Counted from the first letter of the stretch, positions 52,770-61,610 are shown. The stretch: 64,000 nucleotides of DNA from Clostridiales bacterium (GCA_015055945.1 SVHH01000004.1:1-64000), one strand, 5' to 3'. Notes: generated by a model not told the origin, from the letters alone. Translations and numbers: made by a program.

Positions 52770-53792
52770 TTAAAAATCGAAGTTTGCCTTAAACCCGTAA
52801 TTTTTAGCAAAAAGTTTATAAAGTCTATTTGCAGCTTCTTCAACTTCATCTAAAAACCTTTTTACATCTTTGTCAGTTAATTTAACATCCATAAAGCCAT
52901 CATGAACAATTTGATTTCTTAATGTTATTATATTATCTATAGAAGTTTTCAACTTTATTTTTCTTCTTTTGTATGGCTTATCGAAAACAGCATTTACATC
53001 TAATTTTTTATCTAGTTGTCCAAAATTATTTATAATAGTTTGAGGTCTTTGAAATGAGAATTTGCTCACAATGCATTCTTCCACACTGCTTTCTCCTGTT
53101 CTAATTTTTTCCAAGTCGTCAGCAGATAATTTATCAGGCTTTATGATTTTATTTTCCGTATCAACATATTTCAAAATGGACAGATAAGAATTTTTAATAT
53201 AATTTTCCCATGCTCCAATAATATACGGTAATTGTATGTTGGGAGAAACGACACAAGGCCTTAGATGGTCTGTAAAAGGAAGTACTCCGACTTGAGCACT
53301 GTAAAGGTCGCCTGCTAGAGCATCTTTATGTAACGACTTTTCTATAAACTGTGCAAAGATTTTAATGGGAATTAAAGCATTATGCAGTTTCCATCGTTGA
53401 ATATATAATGCCATAGCTATATTAGATTTTTCCGGATTGCAATCCTCAGAATCTATGTATTTATTTTTACCATAATCTGTTTCGAAAGTCCCACCAAAAA
53501 AGTCTCTAATTGTTTTTATAGTTGTATTTTGTTGCGCGAGTTCCACGTAACTTCTACCGGCTCTTGTCCTTGTTTCTACTCTAATTTTGCCACTATCATT
53601 TTTTGATATGTTTAACTCTACGCCAACGTAAGTCAAATCCACATTAGGAGGTCTCCAAAAAAAACATTTTCTATAACTATTTTTTAACTCTCTTTCAACT
53701 TCGATTTCTTTATATCCTAAACACTCAATAACCCAATATAAATTTTTTATTTTTATATTAGTAGATATATAATTTGTAGAATCTAAACTCAT
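52770..53792 (-). CDS. HEPN-like partner protein of the SIR2-Argonaute
   Basis: Encodes 340 residues. The C-terminal helical domain contains TLRNQIVHDG (290-299), the Rx4H (Arg292, His297) signature of HEPN ribonucleases. The N-terminal 250 residues are mixed alpha/beta without a recognised family. It lies 24 bases downstream of the SIR2-Argonaute gene, with its own GGAG site, so it is in the same operon. HEPN proteins act as toxins or effectors in defence systems; whether it is an effector, regulator or RNase that feeds guides is open. Confidence 0.55.
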   Translation of the reverse strand: MSLDSTNYISTNIKIKNLYWVIECLGYKEIEVERELKNSYRKCFFWRPPNVDLTYVGVELNISKNDSGKIRVETRTRAGRSYVELAQQNTTIKTIRDFFGGTFETDYGKNKYIDSEDCNPEKSNIAMALYIQRWKLHNALIPIKIFAQFIEKSLHKDALAGDLYSAQVGVLPFTDHLRPCVVSPNIQLPYIIGAWENYIKNSYLSILKYVDTENKIIKPDKLSADDLEKIRTGESSVEECIVSKFSFQRPQTIINNFGQLDKKLDVNAVFDKPYKRRKIKLKTSIDNIITLRNQIVHDGFMDVKLTDKDVKRFLDEVEEAANRLYKLFAKNYGFKANFDF

Positions 53793-53816
53793 AGTTTTTC
53801 TCCATATTAAAGTAAG

Positions 53817-56800
53817 TTACATAAAAAATCTATAATCATAAATCGTGCCTTCGTATTGAGAAAGTAACCAACCAATTCTTGCTAATTGATTTGAAGACTC
53901 TATAGTGCAAGGCAATTTAGAATATAAACCGAAGCTGTTCCAATTCATTTTAGATAATCCTAAAATTTCAGTCGCAATTTGTGCCATGTCGCCAGAGCCA
54001 TAATGTTTTACAACTTTTAACGGAATAGGAACAGTTTTCCCTCCTTGGATATATTTAAAATTAGGGTTTTCAACTGATGGCGCAATACCGTGTGTATAAA
54101 GAAGCATTGTTTTTTCATCCATAGGAAAACACAAACCTCTTCTAACAGGGTATGTGTCTATGTTAAAGCTTTTTTCGTAAGCAAAACTATGTATAGCATC
54201 TTCATAGTTAATTTCTAGCAATTGAATGTCAGATATACCAGCAGACGATAGACATTTTACTAAGCCGTCAATTTCTTCTTTTTTGAAAGGTGTGCGTTTA
54301 TGAATCACAACTCGTTTTGGTATTTCCGTGAATGATTTATAAAATAAGTCTTTTATGTTTAATCCTAATTTATAAGCTTCACTTTCTGTTAAAAATGGAT
54401 TATTTTTCTTATCCAAGTAGAAATCTTTAATTTTAGAAAGCTTATATTTTAATCCTTGTCCATCTGAAGAATAAATATGGCTACATCCAACAACAACACT
54501 TTTACCGTGTTTAGAATTATTAATGCTATATCCTATTCCAGCAAAAGCAGTGTCCGGACGTATTGCCGAAATAACCCATGGTATATGACACGATTTTACG
54601 TATAAAGCAAGAGAGAGCGCCCACATAATTTGACATCTCATACCGGTTTCTTCAACAGTTTTTTCTCTCACGAATTGTGTTGCAATATTTTTTTGAGCTG
54701 CGTACGCTTTTACTACATCGTGTAAATCATAGTTGTCTTGTTCTGTAAAGCGCTCATATTCCTTTGGTATATAAATTACAATAACGTCAGTTGCTTGCGA
54801 TGAATGTTTATCTATTTGTTGCAATATAGAATCTCTAAATTCATTAATAGCTAACATAATATTCGAATTGCTAGGTGCTGATATTTCAGACCATTGTCTA
54901 TCGCTTATTAAAGGAATGTTTAATCCGATATTAAAGGCGTTAAAAAAACCGGGGAAAGGAATAACGTAAGCAGTGTTAAAGCGAACACTGTGCTTATTGT
55001 TTAATTCGTTCAAGAATTGCTGAAAATCTTTAGAATGATTTATTGGACAAATTACGCCTAAACTAATAGACGTTCTTGATATTTTAGTTCCTAATGCAAA
55101 GTCGTATGGACTGTTATTGGTTAACCCACGCATTGGGTGAAAATCAGTGCACATCGAATTTTGGATAGGATTAAAAAATACTAATTCAGGGTCTTTACAT
55201 TCAATGCCATTTAACACTATCCTTTTTGGATTTATGGAATTTGGAAGTCGTATAGAATAATTTCTTGAATTATTTATGCCAACTAAAGCACTATTTGACC
55301 GTATTTTAAACTCAAAACCATTTTTGTCTTGCGCAGGAATATATCCTGTAAAAATTTCAGTCCCAAGTAAAGTATTAGCCCACTTATCAATGTAGTTATT
55401 TATATTTAAATTTGGGGCCTTGCCGTTAGTTAATGAGGAAAAAGCATCTGCGAACGCTTTTAAAGTAATATTTTCATACTTATCGTCCTTACAAAAGTGA
55501 TAAGTTGGTTCAAAAGACAAATAAGTATATTTGTAATCAAATTTTAAAGATAATTTAATTCCATAATAAGCAAAAATCTGCTTGCCATTTATGTTGAACG
55601 AAAACACGTTTTCACTATTTGATTCGTCCCAAATTTTATCTTTAGAAAAAGCAAAGTTTGAACCCTGAGATATCACCATTGTAATTCCACGTAGTAACAT
55701 TTCTCTAAAAACTTTATTCGTTAATATCAAATCTCTTGAAAAAGCGGTTATTTCAATGTCGCTCTCTAATCTATTTGAGCACACCTTAGAAATTGTTTCT
55801 TTATTTCCCCAAGCATAAACTAGTCCAGAATTTGGTATTGCAATTATCCCATATTTATTAAGTGATTTGCATATATCCCAAGCTCGTTCGTTTTCATTAA
55901 ACTTTAATTTAAATTGATAGCAAGTTTTAGGAAAAGCTATTGGATACAAGTTTGTTTTTACAATGTTTTTTAAGTTCCCGCTAATTTGATTAAATGGGGT
56001 GGAATTATAATCAATCGTGTCGCCCAAGTCATTTAAAAGTTTGTCAATTCGACTGGTAAAACTTGCATCTTCACTCATGCAATACTTCGACAATAAAAGC
56101 ATTGTTTTATCAAAACCATCAGTTGAAATATAAAAGGCTTGTCTTCCTTTTGATATAATGGTGGTCAGTAAATCCTCTACCTCTTTCGGGACTTTTTCAC
56201 CATAGCCACACCAATATAATCTTCCTGCGCCAGGTTGAGAATAAGCTTCTTTAAGAGCCTCCATAATTGAACGGTCTCGACCACTATAACCAATTACAAT
56301 TAAATTTCTTCTTGATAATTCTTGTTTTAATGCATTAATCAAGACATCGCTTTGAGCATCAAGCTCTGTAGCTGTATTTTTTAATGGTCCGTATTTATAA
56401 TCTCCGTGTAAAGCAATACATAACAATTCTTTGTCATTTTCTGCTCGATAAACACGTTGTTGAGATTCCAATGTAACCTCAATTGGCACAACATTATATT
56501 GATGTGCAACTTTTATTGCTAATCCATCAAAATTGGTTGTCCAAACACTTCTCATCCACCCAATTTCAGCAAGCATTGCTAGCAAATGATATCCTAAGCT
56601 AGGTTTTTTATTCTCAAATAATTTTTGAAAATATTTTTTTCGGTCATCTTCTATAGGATAAGCTTTTTGTGCATAAGTTGAATATTCCGTATCATCATTT
56701 AACGGTGGAAAAGTGTTTTGTTCATCTATCCATCTTTGAATTAAACGTCTAACGCTTTCAATTTTAGTATTATTACAAGCCCTAGCATCGTGAGGATTTT

Positions 56801-56957
56801 GAGATATATAAATTTCTCGTTTCCAATCCCAAATACAATCAGTTGCAGATTGTACGCCCGATTCTACAGATGCGCCAGCGCCAAGAAAAAATGAATGTGC
56901 TGTATCTTTATTCTGCTTTATAGAACGTAAAAATTCATCAAAAGTTAATCTTTTCAT
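53817..56957 (-). CDS. Single-chain SIR2-Argonaute defence protein
   Basis: Encodes 1046 residues. Residues about 15-300 are a SIR2 domain: FLGAGAS (24-30), TTNFD (140-144) and LHGD (183-186, catalytic-type His184), with VIGYSGRD after. About 330-600 fits an APAZ-like segment. About 680-1046 is MID-PIWI-like: VIYIPKE, FAGIGYSIN where a catalytic Asp is expected, VIHKRTPF, GGKTVPIPLKVV, and MNWNSFGLYSKLPCTIESS at the end. The PIWI site lacks the slicing aspartates. This matches SIR2-fused short prokaryotic Argonautes, in which nucleic-acid recognition triggers NAD+ depletion. ATG 56957 has GGAGA ahead; an upstream in-frame ATG has none. Confidence 0.75.
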   Translation of the reverse strand: MKRLTFDEFLRSIKQNKDTAHSFFLGAGASVESGVQSATDCIWDWKREIYISQNPHDARACNNTKIESVRRLIQRWIDEQNTFPPLNDDTEYSTYAQKAYPIEDDRKKYFQKLFENKKPSLGYHLLAMLAEIGWMRSVWTTNFDGLAIKVAHQYNVVPIEVTLESQQRVYRAENDKELLCIALHGDYKYGPLKNTATELDAQSDVLINALKQELSRRNLIVIGYSGRDRSIMEALKEAYSQPGAGRLYWCGYGEKVPKEVEDLLTTIISKGRQAFYISTDGFDKTMLLLSKYCMSEDASFTSRIDKLLNDLGDTIDYNSTPFNQISGNLKNIVKTNLYPIAFPKTCYQFKLKFNENERAWDICKSLNKYGIIAIPNSGLVYAWGNKETISKVCSNRLESDIEITAFSRDLILTNKVFREMLLRGITMVISQGSNFAFSKDKIWDESNSENVFSFNINGKQIFAYYGIKLSLKFDYKYTYLSFEPTYHFCKDDKYENITLKAFADAFSSLTNGKAPNLNINNYIDKWANTLLGTEIFTGYIPAQDKNGFEFKIRSNSALVGINNSRNYSIRLPNSINPKRIVLNGIECKDPELVFFNPIQNSMCTDFHPMRGLTNNSPYDFALGTKISRTSISLGVICPINHSKDFQQFLNELNNKHSVRFNTAYVIPFPGFFNAFNIGLNIPLISDRQWSEISAPSNSNIMLAINEFRDSILQQIDKHSSQATDVIVIYIPKEYERFTEQDNYDLHDVVKAYAAQKNIATQFVREKTVEETGMRCQIMWALSLALYVKSCHIPWVISAIRPDTAFAGIGYSINNSKHGKSVVVGCSHIYSSDGQGLKYKLSKIKDFYLDKKNNPFLTESEAYKLGLNIKDLFYKSFTEIPKRVVIHKRTPFKKEEIDGLVKCLSSAGISDIQLLEINYEDAIHSFAYEKSFNIDTYPVRRGLCFPMDEKTMLLYTHGIAPSVENPNFKYIQGGKTVPIPLKVVKHYGSGDMAQIATEILGLSKMNWNSFGLYSKLPCTIESSNQLARIGWLLSQYEGTIYDYRFFM

Positions 56958-56992
56958 AAATCTCCATAAAATCATTTGTAGTATTTTATTTG

Positions 56993-57021
56993 ATTATACC
57001 ATATACTTGTAAATTTTTCAA
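56993..57021 (-). promoter_or_regulatory. SIR2-Argonaute promoter (minus strand)
   Basis: Minus-strand TTGAAA (57021-57016), 17-bp spacer, TATAAT (56998-56993). Confidence 0.75.
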
Positions 57022-57040
57022 GATAATAGGCTCTTGCATC

Positions 57041-57069
57041 TTTACATTTTTTATAAAAAGTGTTATAAT
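57041..57069 (+). promoter_or_regulatory. Promoter of HTH-methyltransferase operon
   Basis: TTTACA 57041-57046, 17-bp spacer, TATAAT 57064-57069 preceded by TGT. It is back-to-back with the SIR2-Argonaute promoter, with about 20 bp between the -35 boxes, so one bound regulator could affect both. Confidence 0.75.
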
Positions 57070-57096
57070 AGTTTCAATATAAAGGAGAGTCGTGTT

Positions 57097-57294
57097 ATGA
57101 GCTTTGCAGAGAAGGTAAAACTTGTTCGTACTGAACTAAAATTATCGCAAGAAGATTTAGCGAGAGAACTCGGTGTTAGCTTTGCTACTATCAATAGATG
57201 GGAAAATGGTAGTTATAATCCAAGTCGTTTAGCAAAGAAGGTGTTTGAAGATTTCTGTGTCAATAAAAATCTAAAATTTGAGGTGCACGCATGA
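57097..57294 (+). CDS. XRE-type HTH regulator upstream of the Dam-like gene
   Basis: Encodes 65 residues: KVKLVRTELKLSQEDLARELGVSFATINRWENGSY is a complete Cro/CI helix-turn-helix. ATG 57097 has AAAGGAGAG ahead. Its stop overlaps the methyltransferase start (ATGA at 57291-57294). Likely controls methyltransferase expression; it may bind the divergent intergenic region. Confidence 0.8.
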   Translation: MSFAEKVKLVRTELKLSQEDLARELGVSFATINRWENGSYNPSRLAKKVFEDFCVNKNLKFEVHA

Positions 57295-58409
57295 ACCCAA
57301 TTATAAAATGGCCTGGCGGTAAATCTAGAGAAATAGATAAAATTCAGCCGTTAATTCCTGAATATGATAGATATGTTGAACCGTTTTTCGGCGGTGGCGC
57401 ATTATTCTTCCATCTGCAACCTAAAAAGGCGGCAATAAACGACATTTCTGAGTCTTTAATTCAATATTATAATCTCATTAAAGCACAAGATAAGACTTTA
57501 TATAATCTTTTGATGTGCTATAATAACAGCTTTAATAATATCGTAAATGTTTGCTCTACGGAAAGCACCTTTCTATCTGACACATTCTTTAAATTGAAGG
57601 ATGGGAAAATATCAAAAGAAGAATTGTCAACCACTCTTCAAAGCTTAATATCTAGTTTATCAGTAAAAATTAATTCTGGATTTACTGAGAAGTTATTGAT
57701 GGATGAAACTGCTTTTGAAAAAACTTTATACCGTATGGTTGAAGATAAATTCATAAGAACAGTAGCAAATTATAAGAAAACTCCTTTTTCAAATGAAGAT
57801 TTAATTGAAAACTTGCTTACAGGTTTTACAAGTGGTTATTACATGTACTTCAGGCAAATTTTTAATGACTTGAATTTAGGTAAAATAAACGACCAATCTA
57901 TTCAATACAAAGCTGCAAACTTTTACTTTATTAGAGAATATTGTTATGGCTCTATGTTTAGATATAACTCTAAAGGTGAATTTAATATTCCTTATGGTGG
58001 AATGTCTTATAATAGAAAAAATATGCAATCTAAAATTGATGCAATGTTTAATAGAGAAATCGAAACGTTATTTTCAGATACTGAAATACATTGCTCAGAT
58101 TTTGAAAAATTCTTTGATAACGTTAAATTGACTTCTAATGACTTTATGTTCTTAGACCCACCTTACGATACAGACTTCTCTGATTATGAAGGAAAAGACT
58201 TTACTAAATTTGACCAGGAAAGATTGGCATATAACTTAAGAAAAACAGCTGCAAAATTCCTTCTTGTAATAAAAAATACGGACTTTATCCACAAGCTTTA
58301 CGAAAAAGATTTTAATATTGTAAGTTTTGATAAACAATATACGTATAACGTGCGCAGTAGAAATGATAGAGATGTTGAACATCTAATAATAACAAATCTC
58401 CCAGTATAA
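57291..58409 (+). CDS. Dam-like (alpha-class) DNA adenine methyltransferase
   Basis: Encodes 372 residues. Motif order is alpha-class: SAM loop KWPGGKSREI and EPFFGGGALFF (about 5-38) come first, and the catalytic DPPY (FLDPPYDTDFSDY, about 285-297) near the C-terminus. It adds a methyl to adenine N6. Family members usually recognise short palindromes such as GATC. Longer than Dam by about 90 residues, mostly in a middle insertion (about 80-190) that may hold the target-recognition part. Strong terminator overlaps the stop. Confidence 0.85.
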   Translation: MNPIIKWPGGKSREIDKIQPLIPEYDRYVEPFFGGGALFFHLQPKKAAINDISESLIQYYNLIKAQDKTLYNLLMCYNNSFNNIVNVCSTESTFLSDTFFKLKDGKISKEELSTTLQSLISSLSVKINSGFTEKLLMDETAFEKTLYRMVEDKFIRTVANYKKTPFSNEDLIENLLTGFTSGYYMYFRQIFNDLNLGKINDQSIQYKAANFYFIREYCYGSMFRYNSKGEFNIPYGGMSYNRKNMQSKIDAMFNREIETLFSDTEIHCSDFEKFFDNVKLTSNDFMFLDPPYDTDFSDYEGKDFTKFDQERLAYNLRKTAAKFLLVIKNTDFIHKLYEKDFNIVSFDKQYTYNVRSRNDRDVEHLIITNLPV

Positions 58410-58432
58410 TCTGGGAGATTTTGTTTTTTGTA
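58395..58432 (+). terminator. Terminator of the Dam-like gene
   Basis: AATCTCCCAG (58395-58404)-TATAAT-CTGGGAGATT (58411-58420), then TTTGTTTTTT. The stop codon is in the loop. Confidence 0.85.
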
Positions 58433-58436
58433 TATA

Positions 58437-59162
58437 TTATTTAAATGAACTTAATCGTTTAGTAGTTGCTTCAAAATATTCTTTTTCTATTTCAATTCCT
58501 ATGTATCTTCTGCCATTTTTTAGTGCGGCAACACCAGCTGAGCCCACACCCATAAACGGGTCGAAAACAACATCACCTTCGTTTGATGCAATTTTTATTA
58601 AATGTTCAAGCAGCGCAATAGGTTTTTGAGCAGGATGTTTAGGGTTAGTTAAACGCTCTGGACGCATACAAATAGGACTTTGGTAAAAATTATGCATTTC
58701 GTTTTGTTTAGTAAAGTTCCATTTATGACCTTTTTTCCACATGCAAGCAATCATTTCACAGCTGTTTAGAAAGCCGTTTTTGTAAATCTTTGGTGCTGGG
58801 TTCGTTTTGTGCCAGACAAAGAATTGAAATGTATCAAATTCACTATCAAAAGCAGCATGCCATTTACCGATGAGATTATAACTTGTAAAAATAAATATAT
58901 TTCCGTCGGGTTTTAATATTCTTTTAAAATCTTTTACTAATTCAAATGGGTCTATTTCTTTTAAATCCCATTCTCCCAAATCGTTATTTAACGCACTTCT
59001 ACCAGGCAAATTGATATTGCCCGTTGAATACTGTGCTATATTGTAGGGAGGGTCGGTTAAAATCAAATCAATACTATGGTCAGGAATTTTACTTAAATAA
59101 TTAATACAGTCGCCATTGACAAGCGTATAGTTTTTGGATTTTATTTTTTCTACTCTTATCAT
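58437..59162 (-). CDS. Beta-class DNA methyltransferase
   Basis: Encodes 241 residues. Motif order is beta-class: LTDPPYNIAQY (about 34-44) first, FDPFMGVGSAGVAAL (about 205-219) last. Such enzymes methylate adenine N6 or cytosine N4. It starts two bases after the restriction endonuclease stop, so it is the probable cognate protector. Together with the Dam-like enzyme, the locus has two methyltransferases of different classes on opposite strands. Confidence 0.85.
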   Translation of the reverse strand: MIRVEKIKSKNYTLVNGDCINYLSKIPDHSIDLILTDPPYNIAQYSTGNINLPGRSALNNDLGEWDLKEIDPFELVKDFKRILKPDGNIFIFTSYNLIGKWHAAFDSEFDTFQFFVWHKTNPAPKIYKNGFLNSCEMIACMWKKGHKWNFTKQNEMHNFYQSPICMRPERLTNPKHPAQKPIALLEHLIKIASNEGDVVFDPFMGVGSAGVAALKNGRRYIGIEIEKEYFEATTKRLSSFK

Positions 59163-59163
59163 T

Positions 59164-60027
59164 TTAGTTTTGCGTACAATTTCTAATCATTTCGCGTATT
59201 TTAGCGTTCAAGTCTATTTCTTCTAAAGCTTCTTTGTATATTTCCTCGAAATCTTCAAATGAAATACCAGGGGGAAGAATTTTCTCCCAAAACTTTTTAC
59301 CTATCAAGAACATTTCTGGATATGCTAAATGTTTCTTCACAGCACCGCTCCAATTATTTCCTTCGCCATCTTTATTATATAAAGTTGCGAAATATGCTTT
59401 TGCGTTTGGAACGTTTAATCCTACGTAAATAGTTAAAAGTTTTTCTACGTTTGATGGCGCATTAGAACTATCTAAATCGCCACCAGCTTTAAGTTCAAGG
59501 ATATTCCAATCTTGTCCATCAAAGAAAGCTAAATCAACAGGCTTTCTATGTACAGTTTCAGTCATGTATCTTTCTGCAAGTGGTAAAAGATTTTCTCTAA
59601 TACTGTTTTGATTAACTCCACTTTCACAACGATTTCTTCCAGCGCCACTTGCAGTATTTGTAGCTCTAAAAGCAGAAATTTGCCCTCTGAGATTCCCGTC
59701 GTCAGTATTTACGTTAGTAACAATAATTTGTCCGGCAATAGAATTTTCGTTAATATTGTGTTGTATGCCGTGTGGGTTTACGATAGTGGGAACGTTTTCA
59801 TCTCCAAAACGTAAACGAGCAATACGTTTAGCGCAAGCCTCTATTGCAAAACCACTTTTAGATTCAAAACTACTAACAAACACCATGTTTGCAGTCATTT
59901 CCTCATCAAGTTGGCTTAAAAGAAAATTATATCTCTTTCTTATAAAGTTGTATCTAAAGTCACTTTCTATATTTCTAACAACTTTAGAAAATTCATCAAA
60001 AACTATACTCTTAATTCTTTCTCTCAT
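59164..60027 (-). CDS. Type II restriction endonuclease, TdeIII-like
   Basis: Encodes 287 residues. A PD-(D/E)xK-like core is visible: PVDLAFFDG (Asp165) and ILELKAGG (Glu178, Lys180), within a block (SNAPSNVEKLLTIYVGLNVP, then AYFATLYNKDGEGNNWSG) that I associate with the TdeIII family. The recognition site cannot be read from the sequence. Upstream neighbour is a C-type controller; downstream neighbour is a methyltransferase. GAGGT precedes the start. Confidence 0.6.
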   Translation of the reverse strand: MRERIKSIVFDEFSKVVRNIESDFRYNFIRKRYNFLLSQLDEEMTANMVFVSSFESKSGFAIEACAKRIARLRFGDENVPTIVNPHGIQHNINENSIAGQIIVTNVNTDDGNLRGQISAFRATNTASGAGRNRCESGVNQNSIRENLLPLAERYMTETVHRKPVDLAFFDGQDWNILELKAGGDLDSSNAPSNVEKLLTIYVGLNVPNAKAYFATLYNKDGEGNNWSGAVKKHLAYPEMFLIGKKFWEKILPPGISFEDFEEIYKEALEEIDLNAKIREMIRNCTQN

Positions 60028-60048
60028 AGTGTAACCTCTATAATTTTA

Positions 60049-60255
60049 TCAAAAGTTAAAAAATTCTTTAAGCGTTACTTTAAGTGCAGTAGCAAGTTTT
60101 TCAATATTAACTATCGAAATGTTTCTTCTTCCACACTCAACGCTTGTAATATAAGTTCTATCTAATTCTGCTAAGTCGGCAAGTTCTTCTTGGCTTATGC
60201 CTAGTTTGTTGCGTAATTCTTTTACTCTTTTACCAATTAAAATTTTTACGTCCAT
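60049..60255 (-). CDS. Restriction-modification controller (C) protein
   Basis: Encodes 68 residues, an XRE-type HTH: RVKELRNKLGISQEELADLAELDRTYITSVECGRRNISIVN, the typical C-protein recognition helix region. First gene of the minus-strand endonuclease operon. C proteins delay the endonuclease until the methyltransferase has acted. Its own promoter carries matching sites (60297-60325). Confidence 0.85.
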   Translation of the reverse strand: MDVKILIGKRVKELRNKLGISQEELADLAELDRTYITSVECGRRNISIVNIEKLATALKVTLKEFFNF

Positions 60256-60283
60256 TTTTATTCTCCTAGATTCTTATAAACAT

Positions 60284-60325
60284 ATTTTAACAAAAAGTGA
60301 CTTTTTTCACAACGGACTTTAAGTC
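60284..60325 (-). promoter_or_regulatory. Autoregulated C-protein promoter with two operator sites
   Basis: Minus-strand TTGTGA (60312-60307), 17-bp spacer, TAAAAT (60289-60284). GACTTTAAGTC (60315-60325, 11-base palindrome) lies just upstream of the -35, and GTGA-CTTTTT-TCAC (60297-60310) overlaps it. This is the left/right operator arrangement of known C-boxes, where the upstream site activates and the overlapping one represses. Confidence 0.7.
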
Positions 60326-60341
60326 ACATAGGCTTATTTGC

Positions 60342-60370
60342 TTGACTCTTATATAATAAAATTATATACT
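60342..60370 (+). promoter_or_regulatory. Promoter of the element leader
   Basis: TTGACT 60342-60347, 17-bp spacer, TATACT 60365-60370. Points rightward into the hairpin region, divergent from the C-protein promoter. Confidence 0.6.
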
Positions 60371-60388
60371 TATAGTGGTGATAAGCTA

Positions 60389-60500
60389 AAGTGGGTTTCC
60401 CACTTGTTTAAGAGTCGAAATTGCAATTTAGTGCAATTTCCTTAACTTGCTTAGGCGTTGAAATTCGCACCATTTTTTCGGAAAAAACGCATCGGCAAAA
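60389..60500 (+). repeat. Cluster of hairpins in the element leader
   Basis: AAGTGGG-TTT-CCCACTT (60389-60405), GAAATTGCA-ATTTAG-TGCAATTTC (60417-60440), GCG-...-CGC near 60454-60468, and TTTTTTC-GGAAAAAA near 60473-60487. Tandem hairpins without genes are typical of transfer origins, replication origins or regulatory RNA. Confidence 0.5.
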
Positions 60501-60523
60501 AATCTTCCAAAAAGTTTATAAAT

Positions 60524-60557
60524 ATGACACACTTTGTCATCTTTACTTTGGTATAAT
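60524..60557 (+). promoter_or_regulatory. Operator-like repeat and -10 box at the HTH gene
   Basis: ATGACA-CACTT-TGTCAT (60524-60540) followed by TATAAT 60552-60557. The -10 is only 7 bases before ATG 60564, so the message would be leaderless or start inside the reading frame. Confidence 0.5.
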
Positions 60558-60563
60558 AGGACT

Positions 60564-61610
60564 ATGGATAAGTTAGCATATCATTACAACAAGAAAAAAC
60601 TACCCGCTAAAACAGAGGGTAAATATCTGTACTATTATCCCTGCGAGGATACGGAAAGCGCCACCGTGCAAATGGGTGGGCGTGGCTTTGTCACGATTGA
60701 AGTAACCGAGAAAGAATGGGAAGCGTTAATTGAGTTAGATAGGATTGAGTATAATAATGAGCATAAATACGTACGCCATACTGCTGAACTTCTCGATGAG
60801 GAAGAGGAAAGTTTAACCGCCAAGCAACTAGAAAACTTCCACATTAAAGATACCCCTATTGATACAAAGGTGGCAAACTATTACTACAAAAAAGACCTAT
60901 ATAACCAACTGACCGAGGATGAAGAAAAAGTTCTTAAAATGCTTGAGAACGGCGCTACTCAAAAAAATATAGCTAAAGCATTAAACGTTACACAAGGCTA
61001 CGTTTCAATGATTAAAGCCCAAGCACAATATAATTTTGACTATGTAGAACAAACAACTGCCATCAAAACACGTGACGATGAATATCCTTGGAAGTGTTGG
61101 AACTTGTTTACTAAAAAGTTAGAAATGCCGATGTTTTTAGACGTAGAAATGGAATATGTATTAAGACATCTCCATCCTAACGATATAGCCCACTTCCTTT
61201 ATTGGTACTATAGTTTAGGGGAGTTTGTCCGTTTTTCTATTAGATACTACCTATATAACGAGGAAGCGCTTGAAAAAGAAAAGTCGGAGTATCTATCAAA
61301 GGCAAGCGACCAAGAGCTTGCTTGGTTTTTACAAAACTATGCTGATGCAGTTCCTTTGGTACAAATTGTATATATTCGTTTAATTACCGAAGTTGAATGC
61401 CGTAGAGAACGTGGATTACACGGTAATAATAAAGCGGCAGACGGCTTATATACCGCTGTGGAGAAACTTGCTAAACGAGTAAATATATCACCCGAAGAAT
61501 ATTACGAAAAGCGTATTTATCCTATCATAGTTAATATTCGTACTAGACGAATAAAGCAGTTTTACCGCTTCTATTCGGGCAAGACACTAAAAAAATTAAA
61601 TTATTTTTAA
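60564..61610 (+). CDS. Element-encoded HTH protein (sigma-70 region-4-like)
   Basis: Encodes 348 residues. N-terminal YYYPCEDTESATVQMGG block common to integrative-element proteins, then an HTH (TEDEEKVLKMLENGATQKNIAKALNVTQGYVS, about 115-150) resembling sigma region 4 or a terminase/phage regulator. The remaining 190 residues are helical without known motifs. ATG 60564 lies 7 bases from a TATAAT, suggesting leaderless translation. Probably regulates the element. Confidence 0.5.
   Translation: MDKLAYHYNKKKLPAKTEGKYLYYYPCEDTESATVQMGGRGFVTIEVTEKEWEALIELDRIEYNNEHKYVRHTAELLDEEEESLTAKQLENFHIKDTPIDTKVANYYYKKDLYNQLTEDEEKVLKMLENGATQKNIAKALNVTQGYVSMIKAQAQYNFDYVEQTTAIKTRDDEYPWKCWNLFTKKLEMPMFLDVEMEYVLRHLHPNDIAHFLYWYYSLGEFVRFSIRYYLYNEEALEKEKSEYLSKASDQELAWFLQNYADAVPLVQIVYIRLITEVECRRERGLHGNNKAADGLYTAVEKLAKRVNISPEEYYEKRIYPIIVNIRTRRIKQFYRFYSGKTLKKLNYF

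Noticed and set aside
56958..57096. Longer N-termini for the SIR2-Argonaute and HTH genes
   Set aside because: The extra in-frame starts overlap promoter elements or lack ribosome sites.
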